A stretch of 64,000 bases of DNA from Paenibacillus sp. FSL R5-0490 (lineage in GTDB: Bacteria; Bacillota; Bacilli; Bacillales; Cytobacillaceae), in the NCBI RefSeq assembly GCF_001956215.1, contig NZ_MRTQ01000021.1, forward strand, positions 39,797-103,796, given 5' to 3'. The notes under the pieces were generated by a model. That model was not told where the DNA came from. It did not search any database and was given only the letters and a program-made list of their open reading frames with translations. Shown here one piece after another: positions 15,944 through 25,386 of this stretch. The translations under genes were made by a program, and so were the position numbers. Position 1 is the first letter of the stretch, and every line of letters begins with the position of its first letter.

Positions 15944-18900
15944 ATGACCGTACGTTTATTGATAGGCCGTTCCGGGAGTGGTAAAACGGAATACTGCCTT
16001 AACCAAATCCGTGATGAACTGCGGTTTAATCCGGATGGAGATCCAATCATTTATTTAGTGCCGGAACAAATGACGTTCCTTTCAGAATATAAATTAATAA
16101 CAACACCTGGCCTTGGCGGAATGATCCGCAGCCAGGTATACTCTTTCACGCGTCTTGCCTGGAGAATTCTTCAGGAAACGGGAGGCATGAGCAGATACCA
16201 TCTTAATAGTGTAGGCATCAGCATGCTGATCCGCAAAATCATTGAAGATAAAAAGGATGATCTTAAGCTGTTTCAAAGGGCTGCAGACAAAAATGGCTTT
16301 ATTCAGCAAGTAGAACAAATCATGACCGAATTCAAACGATATTGTGTAGCTCCCGACGAACTGGCGGAAAAGCAAAATCAGCTCTCGGCAAGCGGGAAGT
16401 CAAATAAGGCACTTCAGGATAAGCTGCATGATCTTGAAATAATCTATAAAAATTTCGAGGAATCCCTTTCTGGCAAATATACAGATTCAGAGGATTATTT
16501 CCGCCTGCTTGCGGAAAAAGCCTCCCATTCAGAGTATCTAAAAAATGCTGAGGTTTATATAGATGGCTTTTACAGCTTTACACCACAGGAATATGCAATT
16601 GTTGAACAGCTGATGAAGCAGTGTAAAAACGTCACAATCACATTAACGCTTGACCAGCCGTTAAAGAACAGTGCTTCTGATGAGCTTCATTTATTCAGAA
16701 TGCCGGGAGAAAGCTATCAGACAATCAAAGAAATGGCTTCCCGCAACAGGCTGGATGTGGAAGAGATGCTCCTTTCCGAGCAAAAAAGGTGGCTCAAGCC
16801 TTCACTTAAGCATCTTGAGGCTCATTTTGACAGCAGGCCTGCAGAGGCATTTACAGGTGAAGCGGACATTCACATTGGACAGGCTGTCAGCAGGAGGGCT
16901 GAAATTGAAGGCGTTGCCAGGGAAATTAATAAGCTTGTTCGCACAGATGGCTATCGCTACCGTGATATTGCCGTACTGGCAAGAAACGGCAAGGATTATC
17001 ATGACATGATTGAAACAGTGTTCCGTGACTATGATATCCCATTTTTTATTGATCAGAAAAGAACCATGCTGAATCACCCGCTCGTTGAGTTAATCCGGTC
17101 AACACTTGAGATAATCAATGGGAATTGGCGCTATGAACCGATTTTCAGAGCTATAAAAACAGAGCTGATTTTTCCGTCCAGGTTAAACCCCGGAAAGCTT
17201 CGTGAGCAAATGGACAGACTTGAGAACTATGTTCTAGCTTATGGCATTCAAGGAGACAAATGGACGAAAAAGAAGAGATGGACATACAGAAGAATCAGGG
17301 GGCTGGAGTTTGAAGCAGTTGCCCAGACTGATGCCGAGAAAAAAGTAGAAGATGAGTTAAATGATCTGCGCGAAATGATTACAGGCCCAATATTAAGGCT
17401 GCACAGGCGCTTAAGAAAGGCTGCTGATGGCCGCAGCTTGTGTGAAGCTTTATTTTTATACATGGAAGAATTGGATGTTCCTCTGAAGATTGAGAAGTGG
17501 AAAACTGCTCAGGAGGATAAAGGGAACCTTGTTAAGTCAAGGGAACATGGACAAGCATGGAATGCCATAATGGAGCTTCTGGATCAATATGTGGAAATGC
17601 TTGGTGAAGAAGAAGTAAGCCTTAAGCGTTTTGCATCCATTCTTGATGCCGGACTGGAGTCGCTTCGATTTACGCTTGTTCCGCCTGCCATTGATCAGGT
17701 CATGGCTGCCGATTTGGAAAGATCAAGGCTAACCGATATTAAAGCTGCCTTTGTCATTGGGCTGAATGAAGGAGTACTTCCTGCCAAGTTCTCGGAGGAT
17801 GGTGTGCTGGCGGATGACGACAGGGAAATGCTGAACACGAACGGAATGAAACTGGCGCCGGGAAGCCGCACACGTTTGCTTGATGAGGAATTTATAGCTT
17901 ATAAAGCGTTTGTTACTCCATCAGAAAAACTTTTTATCAGCTATCCATTGGCAAATGAAGAAGGTAAAGCACTTATGCCGTCTCCTTATATTAAGAGATT
18001 GGGAGATTTATTTCCTGATTGCAGGCATCATTCCTTCATGTCTGATCCGGCAGAGCTTAAGGAAACGGAGCAGCTGGAGTATGCTGATAACCTTAATACA
18101 GCATTATCGTATTTGACTTCACAGCTTCAGCTCAAAAAACGCAGCTATCCAATCTATGACCTCTGGTGGGATGTTTATAACTATTACCTTAAAAATGAGC
18201 AGTGGAGAAGGCCTGCATTGAAGGTGCTTTCCAGTCTTAATTATGAAAACAGGACACTTCAGCTTGGTGAAGACGTCAGTAAGGAATTGTATGGAGATCA
18301 TATTCAGGCGAGTGTTTCGAGAATGGAATTATTCCATAGCTGCCCATTTTCCCATTTTGCACAGCATGGACTAAGGCTGCGGGAAAGACAGGTGTACCGC
18401 CTGGAGGCACCGGATATCGGGGATCTTTTCCATGCTGCTTTAAAATTTATTGCAGAAACAGTTATGACTCAGAAACTTTCATGGACAGATATGACGAGGG
18501 AACAGTGTGAGATCCTTGCAAAAGAAGCGGTTGAAATGCTTGCTCCTAAACTTCAAAATGAAATTCTCTTAAGCTCGAACAGGCATCACTATATTAAGAG
18601 AAAGCTTGAGCAAATTATCAGCAGAGCTTCCTATGTCATCAGCGAGCATGCCAAATCAAGCGGATTCTCGCCGGTGGGCCTTGAACTGGGGTTTGGGCCG
18701 AAAGGAGAGCTTCCTTCGCTTGCTTTTCCTCTTAAAAACGGGGCTAAAATGGAGCTTGTCGGAAGAATTGACAGAGTAGATAAGGCTCAGGATGCCAACG
18801 GGACATTTTTACGGGTAATAGACTATAAATCCAGCTCCAAGGATCTGAATGTAAGTGAGGTTTACTATGGCATTGCTCTGCAGATGCTGACGTATCTGGA

Positions 18901-19450
18901 CATCATAATTGCCCATTCCAGCTCTTTAATTGGAACAAAAGCCGACCCGGCAGGAGTCCTTTACTTCCATGTCCATAATCCGATCGTCAGCACTTCAAAA
19001 ATGCTGACATTGGAGGATATCGAACAGGAACTCTATAAGAAATTCAAAATGAATGGCCTCCTGCTCGGAGAAGAAAATGTAATCAGGTTAATGGACCAGA
19101 CTATTGAGACAGGCGACTCATCCATTATCTCAGCGGGGTTCAAAAAGGACGGCACCCTTTCGAAGCGGTCTAAAGTGGCAAGCAAGCAGGAGTTTGATTA
19201 TTTGCGCCGCTATGTAAGAAAGATGTATAGGAATACAGGCAATAAGATTACTGAGGGCAATGTTGAAATTGCTCCATATAAAATGAAGGAAAAAACACCA
19301 TGTACATTTTGTGCCTATAAATCTGTATGCCAATTTGATGAATCTCTTGAAACAAATGATTACAGATTATTTACTCCTAAGCCAAAAGAAGACATGATTG
19401 AAATCATCAAGAAGGAGGTGGAGGGAGATGAAAATGACCATACCGCCTAA
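15944..19450 (+). CDS. addB: AddB, ATP-dependent helicase/nuclease subunit B
   Basis: AddAB is the Firmicutes counterpart of RecBCD. It unwinds and resects double-strand breaks and recognises Chi. AddB (1168 aa here) has an N-terminal P-loop (GRSGSGKTEY), a degenerate helicase core and a C-terminal RecB-type nuclease (RVIDYKSSSKDL). The iron-sulfur cluster cysteines are Cys800 (HSCPFSH) and Cys1120, Cys1123 and Cys1129 (CTFCAYKSVC), the same pattern as in B. subtilis. ATG follows AAGGAGG. Its 3' end overlaps addA by 23 bp, so the subunits are translationally coupled. Confidence 0.97.
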   Translation: MTVRLLIGRSGSGKTEYCLNQIRDELRFNPDGDPIIYLVPEQMTFLSEYKLITTPGLGGMIRSQVYSFTRLAWRILQETGGMSRYHLNSVGISMLIRKIIEDKKDDLKLFQRAADKNGFIQQVEQIMTEFKRYCVAPDELAEKQNQLSASGKSNKALQDKLHDLEIIYKNFEESLSGKYTDSEDYFRLLAEKASHSEYLKNAEVYIDGFYSFTPQEYAIVEQLMKQCKNVTITLTLDQPLKNSASDELHLFRMPGESYQTIKEMASRNRLDVEEMLLSEQKRWLKPSLKHLEAHFDSRPAEAFTGEADIHIGQAVSRRAEIEGVAREINKLVRTDGYRYRDIAVLARNGKDYHDMIETVFRDYDIPFFIDQKRTMLNHPLVELIRSTLEIINGNWRYEPIFRAIKTELIFPSRLNPGKLREQMDRLENYVLAYGIQGDKWTKKKRWTYRRIRGLEFEAVAQTDAEKKVEDELNDLREMITGPILRLHRRLRKAADGRSLCEALFLYMEELDVPLKIEKWKTAQEDKGNLVKSREHGQAWNAIMELLDQYVEMLGEEEVSLKRFASILDAGLESLRFTLVPPAIDQVMAADLERSRLTDIKAAFVIGLNEGVLPAKFSEDGVLADDDREMLNTNGMKLAPGSRTRLLDEEFIAYKAFVTPSEKLFISYPLANEEGKALMPSPYIKRLGDLFPDCRHHSFMSDPAELKETEQLEYADNLNTALSYLTSQLQLKKRSYPIYDLWWDVYNYYLKNEQWRRPALKVLSSLNYENRTLQLGEDVSKELYGDHIQASVSRMELFHSCPFSHFAQHGLRLRERQVYRLEAPDIGDLFHAALKFIAETVMTQKLSWTDMTREQCEILAKEAVEMLAPKLQNEILLSSNRHHYIKRKLEQIISRASYVISEHAKSSGFSPVGLELGFGPKGELPSLAFPLKNGAKMELVGRIDRVDKAQDANGTFLRVIDYKSSSKDLNVSEVYYGIALQMLTYLDIIIAHSSSLIGTKADPAGVLYFHVHNPIVSTSKMLTLEDIEQELYKKFKMNGLLLGEENVIRLMDQTIETGDSSIISAGFKKDGTLSKRSKVASKQEFDYLRRYVRKMYRNTGNKITEGNVEIAPYKMKEKTPCTFCAYKSVCQFDESLETNDYRLFTPKPKEDMIEIIKKEVEGDENDHTA

Positions 19451-22400
19451 GCCGGAAGGTGCAACCTGGACTGATGACCAATGGAAAGCGATTATGGCCA
19501 AGGGCCAGGATATCCTGGTGGCTGCAGCAGCCGGATCAGGGAAAACCGCTGTTTTGGTTGAAAGGATCATCAATAAGATTATCGCGGATGAAGATCCTAT
19601 TAATGTCGATGAACTGCTTGTTGTGACTTTCACAAATGCCTCGGCAGCAGAAATGAGGCACAGAATCGGCGAGGCTCTTGAAAAGGCTATAAATGATAAT
19701 CCGCGATCTGTTCACCTCAGAAAGCAGGTAAGCTTATTAAACAGGGCATCCATCTCGACTTTGCACTCATTTTGCTTAGAGATGATACGCAAATATTACT
19801 ATATGACCGATATTGATCCGGGGTTTCGGATCGCTGATGAAACTGAAGCACAGCTTTTGAGGGATGAAGTACTCGAAGAGCTTTTTGAAGATGAATACGG
19901 CAAAGAGGAAAATGAAGGATTCTTTGCACTTGTTGACACTTTTACAAATGATAGAAGTGACACTGCCCTTCAGGATATAATAAGGGACTTATACGATTTT
20001 GCCCGTTCCAACCCTTCGCCTGATCAATATCTTGATTCAATTGTTGAGATGTACAATGTGGAAGGAGTCAGCAGTCTTGAGCAGCTTCCATTTGTCCGTT
20101 CGCTTTTGGAGGATATTGATCTTCAACTGAAAGGAGCCAAACAGCTGCTTCAATTTGGACTTGAGCTGACCAAGCTTCCAGGGGGACCGGCTCCTAGAGC
20201 AGAGAACTTTACCGCAGATCTGCATGTTGTAAATACACTAATTGAAGCGAAAAATGATTCATGGACGATGCTGTATGAAGCGATGCAATCATGGTCTTTT
20301 GGCAGAGCCAAAACGTGTAAGGGCGATGAATATGATGAAGGACTGGTCGAAAAAGCAAAAAAACTTAGGGATCAGGCCAAGAAAATCATAACCGGCCTGC
20401 AGGAAGAACTGTTTCTCCGCAGACAGGAAAGCTTCATGCGTGATATGGCGGAAATGAAGCCCCATATCAAAGAGCTTGTTAGGTTAGTTAAAGCATTTTC
20501 CATTCGCTTTAATCAGGTTAAAACTGAAAAAGGGCTTGTTGACTTTGCTGATCTTGAGCATTATTGCCTTGAAATTCTTTCATCACCAGATGAGGAGGGA
20601 CGGCTTTGGCCTTCAGAAGCGGCTCTTGTCTGCAGAAATCAGTTCAAAGAAGTTCTGGTTGATGAGTATCAGGATACCAACATGGTTCAGGAAGCTATTT
20701 TGCAGCTGGTAACGGCAGATTCAGAAGAAAACGGGAATTTATTCATGGTAGGGGATGTTAAGCAGTCGATCTACCGTTTCCGCCTTGCAGAGCCTAATCT
20801 GTTTCTGGGCAAGTACACGCGGTTTGACCGGGATGGAGAAAGAGCAGGGCTCAGAATTGATCTGGCGCGAAATTTCAGAAGCCGTAAAGAAGTTCTGCAT
20901 GGGACCAACTATATCTTTAAGCAGATTATGGGGACGTCTGTCGGTGAAATTGAGTATGACCAGGCAGCTGAACTTATTAAAGGAGCTCCCTTTTCAGAGG
21001 ATCAGGAGCAGCCTATTGAGGTTGCTATTATTGACCTTGAAGGAAATGAAAAGAGTGAACCGGAACCTGAATCCATGGATGAGGGTTTTGACAGCGAAGA
21101 TTTAGCCCAATCACAGCTCGAAGCCAGATATATGGCTTCAAAAATAAAAGAAATCATTGGGAATCGGAAAGAAGTATACAACACAAAGACTCATTCCGGA
21201 CGTCCTGCCAAGTACAGGGATATTGTCATCCTGCTTCGTTCCATGACATGGGCTCCTCAGATTATGGAGGAATTCAAACAGCAGGGAATCCCTGTCTATG
21301 CCAATCTTTCCAGCGGTTATTTTGAAGCAACAGAAGTAGCGATTATGATGTCACTTCTAAAAGTGATAGATAATCCGTATCAGGATATTCCGCTGGCATC
21401 GGTTCTGAGATCTCCTATTTTGGGTCTGACCGAAGAAGAGCTTGCACAAATCAGAATCCATAATAAAAGGGGTTCATTTTATGAAGCATTAACTTCTTTT
21501 TGCCGGAATCACCCAACCCTTGAAACGGGAGAATTATATGAAAAGGTCCGGCCATTTTTTGATGCTCTTGAAGAATGGCGTGTAATGGCGCGGCAGGGTT
21601 CCCTTTCAGAGCTGATCTGGCATCTCTATAGACAAACCAGATTTTATGATTTTGTCGGCGGTATGCCTGGCGGAAAACAGAGGCAGGCAAATCTTCGCGC
21701 ATTGTACGACAGAGCCAGACAGTATGAAGCAACCTCATTCAGAGGATTATTCCGCTTTTTAAGGTTTATTGAACGAATGCGGGACAGAGGCGATGATCTT
21801 GGTGCTGCCCGCGCTTTAGGTGAGCAGGAAGATGTTGTACGTCTTATGACGATCCACAGCAGCAAAGGTCTTGAATTTCCCTTTGTTTTTATTGCAGGGC
21901 TTGCCCGCAGCTTTAATACGATGGACTTGAAAAAGGCATATATGCTTGATAAGGAATTTGGATTCGCTGCAAAATATGTAAATGCCGAGAAGAGAATTTC
22001 GTATCCCTCTCTGCCGCAAATTGCTTTTAAACGAAAAAAGAAAATGGAAATGCTGGCTGAAGAAATGCGGGTTTTATATGTTGCTTTAACGAGGGCGAAG
22101 GAAAAACTGTACCTGGTTTCGTCTGTTAAGAGTGCAGAAAAAAAATTAAATAAGTGGCTGCAGGCATCCGAACATAAAGACTGGCTCCTGAATGAGTATG
22201 ACAGGGCTTCTGCAAACAGTTATCTGGACTGGATTGGCCCGGCTCTTGTCCGGCATCGGGAGTGTGAGGCATTGAGAGGGGAAGTGCTGGTGGATCCTCT
22301 CGTCCCGGGTGATATACTTGAACACCCTTCCTGCTGGAATATAACCATAATTAAAAGCGAAGAAGCTGCTGTTCTTCCGGAAGAAGCCAATGAGGGCGAA

Positions 22401-23186
22401 ACGGATTTGCTGAAATTGGTTTATGAAGGAAAAACTGTTCCGGCAGAATCGGCTTATAAGGATAAAGTTGAGGAACAGCTTTCCTGGAAATATTCCTTTA
22501 AGCAGGCAGCTCAAGCCAGATCTAAACAATCCGTTTCGGAAGTGAAGAGGCAGCGGGAGATTTTTTCTGAAGAAGACAGCAGTACTGAATTAATCCGTAA
22601 AATCAGTAAACCGATGCTCAGCCGGCCTCGCTTTATGCAGGAAAAATCACTTTCTCCTGCTGAACGGGGTACTGCTATGCATGCTGTCATGCAGCATATT
22701 GATTTCAGCCGGCCTGTAACAGTGGAAACGATATCCTCCAAAATGGATGAGATGGTCAGGAAAGAATTGCTCACGGAAGAGCAGCGTGCCAGCATTGAGC
22801 CACAGCTGATTGTGCAATTTTTCGAAACTGAACTGGGACAAAGAATGGTTCAGGCTAAATCGGTACGCAGAGAAATCCCATTCAGTTTATCTTTCCCTGC
22901 CCGGGAAATTTATTCAGATTGGCAGGGTGAAGATGAACCTGTTCTCATTCAGGGGATTGTGGACTGTGTATTCGAAGATGAGCATGGTTTGGTGCTCCTG
23001 GATTATAAAACGGATGGAATCAGCGGCCGTTATAAGGGAGGGTTTGCTGAAGCCAAACCCGTTCTTGAAATCAGGTACAAAGTACAAATTGATATGTACA
23101 CCAGAGCATTGGAACAGATTTTAAAACGGGAAGTCAATGAAAGATACCTGTTTTTCTTTGATGGTGCTCATACAATTAAGTTATAG
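19428..23186 (+). CDS. addA: AddA, ATP-dependent helicase/nuclease subunit A
   Basis: This is the UvrD-like 3'-5' helicase and nuclease subunit of AddAB, 1252 residues. Helicase motifs in order are AAAAGSGKTAVL (I), VDEYQDTN (II), DVKQSIYRFR (III), LARNFRSR (IV), LMTIHSSKGLEFP (V) and YVALTRAKEKL (VI). The C-terminal nuclease has GIVDCVFEDEHGLVLLDYKTD-type metal ligands. ATG 19428 follows GGAGGTGGAGGGAG inside addB; a second ATG six bases later is also possible. A terminator ends the operon directly, so sbcDC does not follow as it does in B. subtilis. Confidence 0.97.
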   Translation: MKMTIPPKPEGATWTDDQWKAIMAKGQDILVAAAAGSGKTAVLVERIINKIIADEDPINVDELLVVTFTNASAAEMRHRIGEALEKAINDNPRSVHLRKQVSLLNRASISTLHSFCLEMIRKYYYMTDIDPGFRIADETEAQLLRDEVLEELFEDEYGKEENEGFFALVDTFTNDRSDTALQDIIRDLYDFARSNPSPDQYLDSIVEMYNVEGVSSLEQLPFVRSLLEDIDLQLKGAKQLLQFGLELTKLPGGPAPRAENFTADLHVVNTLIEAKNDSWTMLYEAMQSWSFGRAKTCKGDEYDEGLVEKAKKLRDQAKKIITGLQEELFLRRQESFMRDMAEMKPHIKELVRLVKAFSIRFNQVKTEKGLVDFADLEHYCLEILSSPDEEGRLWPSEAALVCRNQFKEVLVDEYQDTNMVQEAILQLVTADSEENGNLFMVGDVKQSIYRFRLAEPNLFLGKYTRFDRDGERAGLRIDLARNFRSRKEVLHGTNYIFKQIMGTSVGEIEYDQAAELIKGAPFSEDQEQPIEVAIIDLEGNEKSEPEPESMDEGFDSEDLAQSQLEARYMASKIKEIIGNRKEVYNTKTHSGRPAKYRDIVILLRSMTWAPQIMEEFKQQGIPVYANLSSGYFEATEVAIMMSLLKVIDNPYQDIPLASVLRSPILGLTEEELAQIRIHNKRGSFYEALTSFCRNHPTLETGELYEKVRPFFDALEEWRVMARQGSLSELIWHLYRQTRFYDFVGGMPGGKQRQANLRALYDRARQYEATSFRGLFRFLRFIERMRDRGDDLGAARALGEQEDVVRLMTIHSSKGLEFPFVFIAGLARSFNTMDLKKAYMLDKEFGFAAKYVNAEKRISYPSLPQIAFKRKKKMEMLAEEMRVLYVALTRAKEKLYLVSSVKSAEKKLNKWLQASEHKDWLLNEYDRASANSYLDWIGPALVRHRECEALRGEVLVDPLVPGDILEHPSCWNITIIKSEEAAVLPEEANEGETDLLKLVYEGKTVPAESAYKDKVEEQLSWKYSFKQAAQARSKQSVSEVKRQREIFSEEDSSTELIRKISKPMLSRPRFMQEKSLSPAERGTAMHAVMQHIDFSRPVTVETISSKMDEMVRKELLTEEQRASIEPQLIVQFFETELGQRMVQAKSVRREIPFSLSFPAREIYSDWQGEDEPVLIQGIVDCVFEDEHGLVLLDYKTDGISGRYKGGFAEAKPVLEIRYKVQIDMYTRALEQILKREVNERYLFFFDGAHTIKL

Positions 23187-23188
23187 GA

Positions 23189-23216
23189 AAAGCCGGCAAG
23201 GAGACTTGCCGGCTTT
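23189..23216 (+). terminator. Terminator after addBA
   Basis: AAAAGCCGGCAAG / CTTGCCGGCTTTT is a perfect long stem with a GAGA-type loop. Confidence 0.9.
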
Positions 23217-23340
23217 TGTGTATGTGCAGGAGATGTATTTATAACGAACATCAGCTGAAAAGGCTCGCGAAGCCGAAATATCCCCGCAAATTACTACCGT
23301 CCCAATATAAAGGGTAATGTAAAGATAAAGGAGGCTTAGC

Positions 23341-23652
23341 ATGGGAAAAAAGCGCACAGAAACCGGAACCTGCGAGTTATGCCTGAGGGAGGATACTGAT
23401 ATAACAGTCCACCATTTAACGCCGAAAGAAATGGAGGGCACCTTCCTGCCGACCGCTAAATTATGCATACCCTGCCATAAGCAGATTCATGCTTTATATA
23501 CGAATGCAGAGCTGGCTGTACGGCTGAATTCAATCGAGTTATTGCAGCAGGATGATAAAATCCGGAAATATTTGAAATGGATCAGGAAACAGCCATCATC
23601 TAAGCTGACAAAAGCAAGGAAGTCGAATGAACGGAAATTAAAAGGACGATAA
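23341..23652 (+). CDS. hlpB: HNH-like protein HlpB (YisB-like)
   Basis: A basic protein of 103 residues with an HNH-type zinc/nuclease fold. CELC and CIPCHKQIH provide two zinc knuckles, and HHLTPKE supplies the His-His of the ββα-metal motif. It matches the position of hlpB (yisB) between the addAB region and gerP in B. subtilis, where it has been linked to DNA damage. AAAGGAGG precedes the ATG. A 124-bp gap separates it from the addA terminator. Nuclease activity is not proven. Confidence 0.82.
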   Translation: MGKKRTETGTCELCLREDTDITVHHLTPKEMEGTFLPTAKLCIPCHKQIHALYTNAELAVRLNSIELLQQDDKIRKYLKWIRKQPSSKLTKARKSNERKLKGR

Positions 23653-23669
23653 CGAAGGTGCTATCGTCC
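23644..23669. terminator. Inverted repeat between hlpB and gerPF
   Basis: GGACGATA / TATCGTCC (8 bp) overlaps the hlpB stop. On the minus strand it is followed by TTTT, so it could end the gerP operon. Confidence 0.5.
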
Positions 23670-23686
23670 ATAATACGCTCATTCAA

Positions 23687-23905
23687 TTAGTTATTGCCGA
23701 CATTAGGCTGATCAACCAGACTTGTATCCAGTACGTTACTGGCGCTAAGGCCATTGTTCGTAATGACAAAACCGCCTGTGTTAGCGGCACCCTGTCCGGT
23801 TGTTGATTTGGAATTGTTTTTAGGAGAGATATAAAGGGAGTCTCCGAATTGAACAATTCCCCCGCTGACATTAATGATTTGTACCGGTCCGATTATAGCT
23901 GGCAT
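23687..23905 (-). CDS. gerPF: Spore germination protein GerPF
   Basis: GerP proteins make the spore coat permeable so that germinants reach inner-membrane receptors. This 72-residue member (begins MPAIIGPVQIINVSGG) is rich in Asn/Ser/Gly and closely resembles GerPA in its first 30 residues, as expected for the GerPA/GerPF family. The start at 23905 is set by AAAGGATG; the ATG nine bases upstream lies in that site. It is the last gene of the six-gene operon, 25 bp after gerPE. Confidence 0.93.
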   Translation of the reverse strand: MPAIIGPVQIINVSGGIVQFGDSLYISPKNNSKSTTGQGAANTGGFVITNNGLSASNVLDTSLVDQPNVGNN

Positions 23906-23930
23906 GTAAAACATCCTTTATGAAAAATTT

Positions 23931-24317
23931 TCATCCTTGCGTTCTGCTGTTTTTTGGATAAATCTGACGGATATGCTTGACCCGGGCTTCCATTGAGATG
24001 TTTCCACTGTTCCCGATATGGATGACAGATGAGGAGGAAACCCCGATAATATCAATGTTCTGAACCCGAATGATCGGATTGAGCTGTGTTGTCTGCATCG
24101 TTATGTTTTCTTCAATAGGGATTAAAGGAATGGGTTCCCTGAATACAGGATAGACTGAAAAATTCCCTTCCTTCGCGTTAAAATACTCAGCTTCACGCTG
24201 GTCTGCAATTGCTCTTGAGAATCCTTTAATAAAGCATGAGTCCCCAATTTCAAATACAGAAGAAAAGGCAATGGTGTCAATATTGATCTTATCAACAGAT
24301 GATGTTCTTTGCAGCAT
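23931..24317 (-). CDS. gerPE: Spore germination protein GerPE
   Basis: A coat-permeability protein of 128 residues. It begins MLQRTSSVDKINIDTIAFSS and has the GerP signatures VFEIGDSCFIKGFSRAIADQ and VQNIDIIGVSSSSVIHIGN. The start is placed at 24317, seven bases after the gerPD stop, with CCGGAG upstream; the open frame extends ten codons further without a ribosome site. It is the fifth gene of the operon. Confidence 0.92.
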   Translation of the reverse strand: MLQRTSSVDKINIDTIAFSSVFEIGDSCFIKGFSRAIADQREAEYFNAKEGNFSVYPVFREPIPLIPIEENITMQTTQLNPIIRVQNIDIIGVSSSSVIHIGNSGNISMEARVKHIRQIYPKNSRTQG

Positions 24318-24324
24318 AGGCAGC

Positions 24325-24501
24325 TTACTCCGGTGTAAGAGGCACAAATGGCCCTATCAGAAGTGACTCAGGGGGTGTATCAAAAGTGGCTGCCAGCTGG
24401 ATCGTTTGCGTATCCCCAACCATCAGAACAGATGAACTGGATACACCCAGTACTCTTATGCTGCCAACGCACAGATCTCTGTTATATACCTGATAATTCA
24501 T
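24325..24501 (-). CDS. gerPD: Spore germination protein GerPD
   Basis: A 58-residue protein, short enough to be missed by length filters. It reads MNYQVYNRDLCVGSIRVLGV at the N-terminus and ends IGPFVPLTPE. It matches GerPD in size, in the VLGVSSSSVLMVGDTQTI motif shared by the family, and in position between gerPC and gerPE. Its ATG overlaps the gerPC stop codon as ATGA, giving tight translational coupling. Confidence 0.93.
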   Translation of the reverse strand: MNYQVYNRDLCVGSIRVLGVSSSSVLMVGDTQTIQLAATFDTPPESLLIGPFVPLTPE

Positions 24502-25103
24502 TCTTTATTCATTCCCTTCATATTCTCCGGCAAATGCGAGATAAAGGCATAGACCCCATTGTGAATCTCCTTCTTTATCAGCTCGATAATCTCTTCGTTA
24601 TTTTCCTGCCCGGAGCGTTCCGATGCCTGCTGCTGGATATAGAAGTCAATCCGGTTAGGCAGCTGCTTTTTGATATCTTCTTTGATAAACGCAATATACG
24701 AGTCATCCACATTGATATTTAATTTCTTCTGAGCAGAGGCTGTAATTTCCGGAAGTTCCCGTTCTAAATACTGATAAATGGCGTCTTCGATTTCCATCGT
24801 TCTCTTCATCTGGTTTTTAGGCGAAACAGGTGCTTTAATGTTTTTGTTATCTACGGCAAAATCTTCAATGTTTTGCAGCTCAGAAGGGTTTAAGCCAATA
24901 TTTAAAGTGCCTTCAAGAGACTCTACCTTAAGCTGGTCAAATTTATACTCAATCCGATCTACCTGCATTGGCGGACGGCTTTTCAGAACTTCAGTCTCTT
25001 CCTGAAGTTTTTTAACCGCAGCTTCAAGTCTCTGTATTCGTTTTTCCTGTGCTTCTACAAAAGCATGCAATTGCTGAAGATAGGTATTTAATTGCTGATT
25101 CAA
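24498..25103 (-). CDS. gerPC: Spore germination protein GerPC
   Basis: This is the largest GerP protein, about 201 residues, and unlike the others. It has an N-terminal coiled coil (QLHAFVEAQEKRIQRLEAA and on) and an acidic/basic C-terminal helical region. It belongs to the coat-localised permeability set. The start is probably TTG 25103 after GAGGTGGTG; two in-frame GTG codons at 25112 and 25109 fall inside that site. The stop overlaps the gerPD start. Confidence 0.9.
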   Translation of the reverse strand: MNQQLNTYLQQLHAFVEAQEKRIQRLEAAVKKLQEETEVLKSRPPMQVDRIEYKFDQLKVESLEGTLNIGLNPSELQNIEDFAVDNKNIKAPVSPKNQMKRTMEIEDAIYQYLERELPEITASAQKKLNINVDDSYIAFIKEDIKKQLPNRIDFYIQQQASERSGQENNEEIIELIKKEIHNGVYAFISHLPENMKGMNKE

Positions 25104-25133
25104 GCGCACCACCTCGCTTATAAAAAAATGATT

Positions 25134-25373
25134 TTATCGTTTCTGCGCACCAGTCAGAGGTACAGAAGGTGACAGAAAAACACTCCCCCCTGCTGGCCCA
25201 GCAGGCGCCGGACCTTCTGCTTCAGGCGCAGGCTCGGTAAAGCCGCCAGTGTTATACAAATAAGACGCCGGCTTTATAATGCCTGCACTTCCAATTTGCA
25301 AGACGGAAGAGTTTGTAATCCCGCCGATCTTTATGAAATGAATATGAATGGATTGCTGTATATAAAAATTCAT
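25134..25373 (-). CDS. gerPB: Spore germination protein GerPB
   Basis: A 79-residue coat-permeability protein beginning MNFYIQQSIHIHFIKIGGIT, with the GerPB core SSVLQIGSAGIIKPASYLYNTGGF and a Pro/Ala/Gly-rich tail. The start at 25373 has a GGGTGAT site. It is the second gene of the operon, 13 bp after gerPA. Confidence 0.93.
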   Translation of the reverse strand: MNFYIQQSIHIHFIKIGGITNSSVLQIGSAGIIKPASYLYNTGGFTEPAPEAEGPAPAGPAGGSVFLSPSVPLTGAQKR

Positions 25374-25386
25374 AGTATCACCCGTT

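Noticed and set aside
19367..19633. Minus-strand frames opposite addA and addB
   Set aside because: These are shadows of the strongly supported helicase-nuclease genes, with low-complexity Ser-rich products.
23222..23317. Possible 31-aa gene (starts MCRRCIYNEHQ) between addA and hlpB
   Set aside because: No ribosome site, it starts right at the addA terminator, and no family is recognised; chance is the simplest explanation.
24348..24722. Plus-strand frame of 124 codons across gerPD and gerPC
   Set aside because: It is antisense to two well-supported gerP genes and has no family features or ribosome site.
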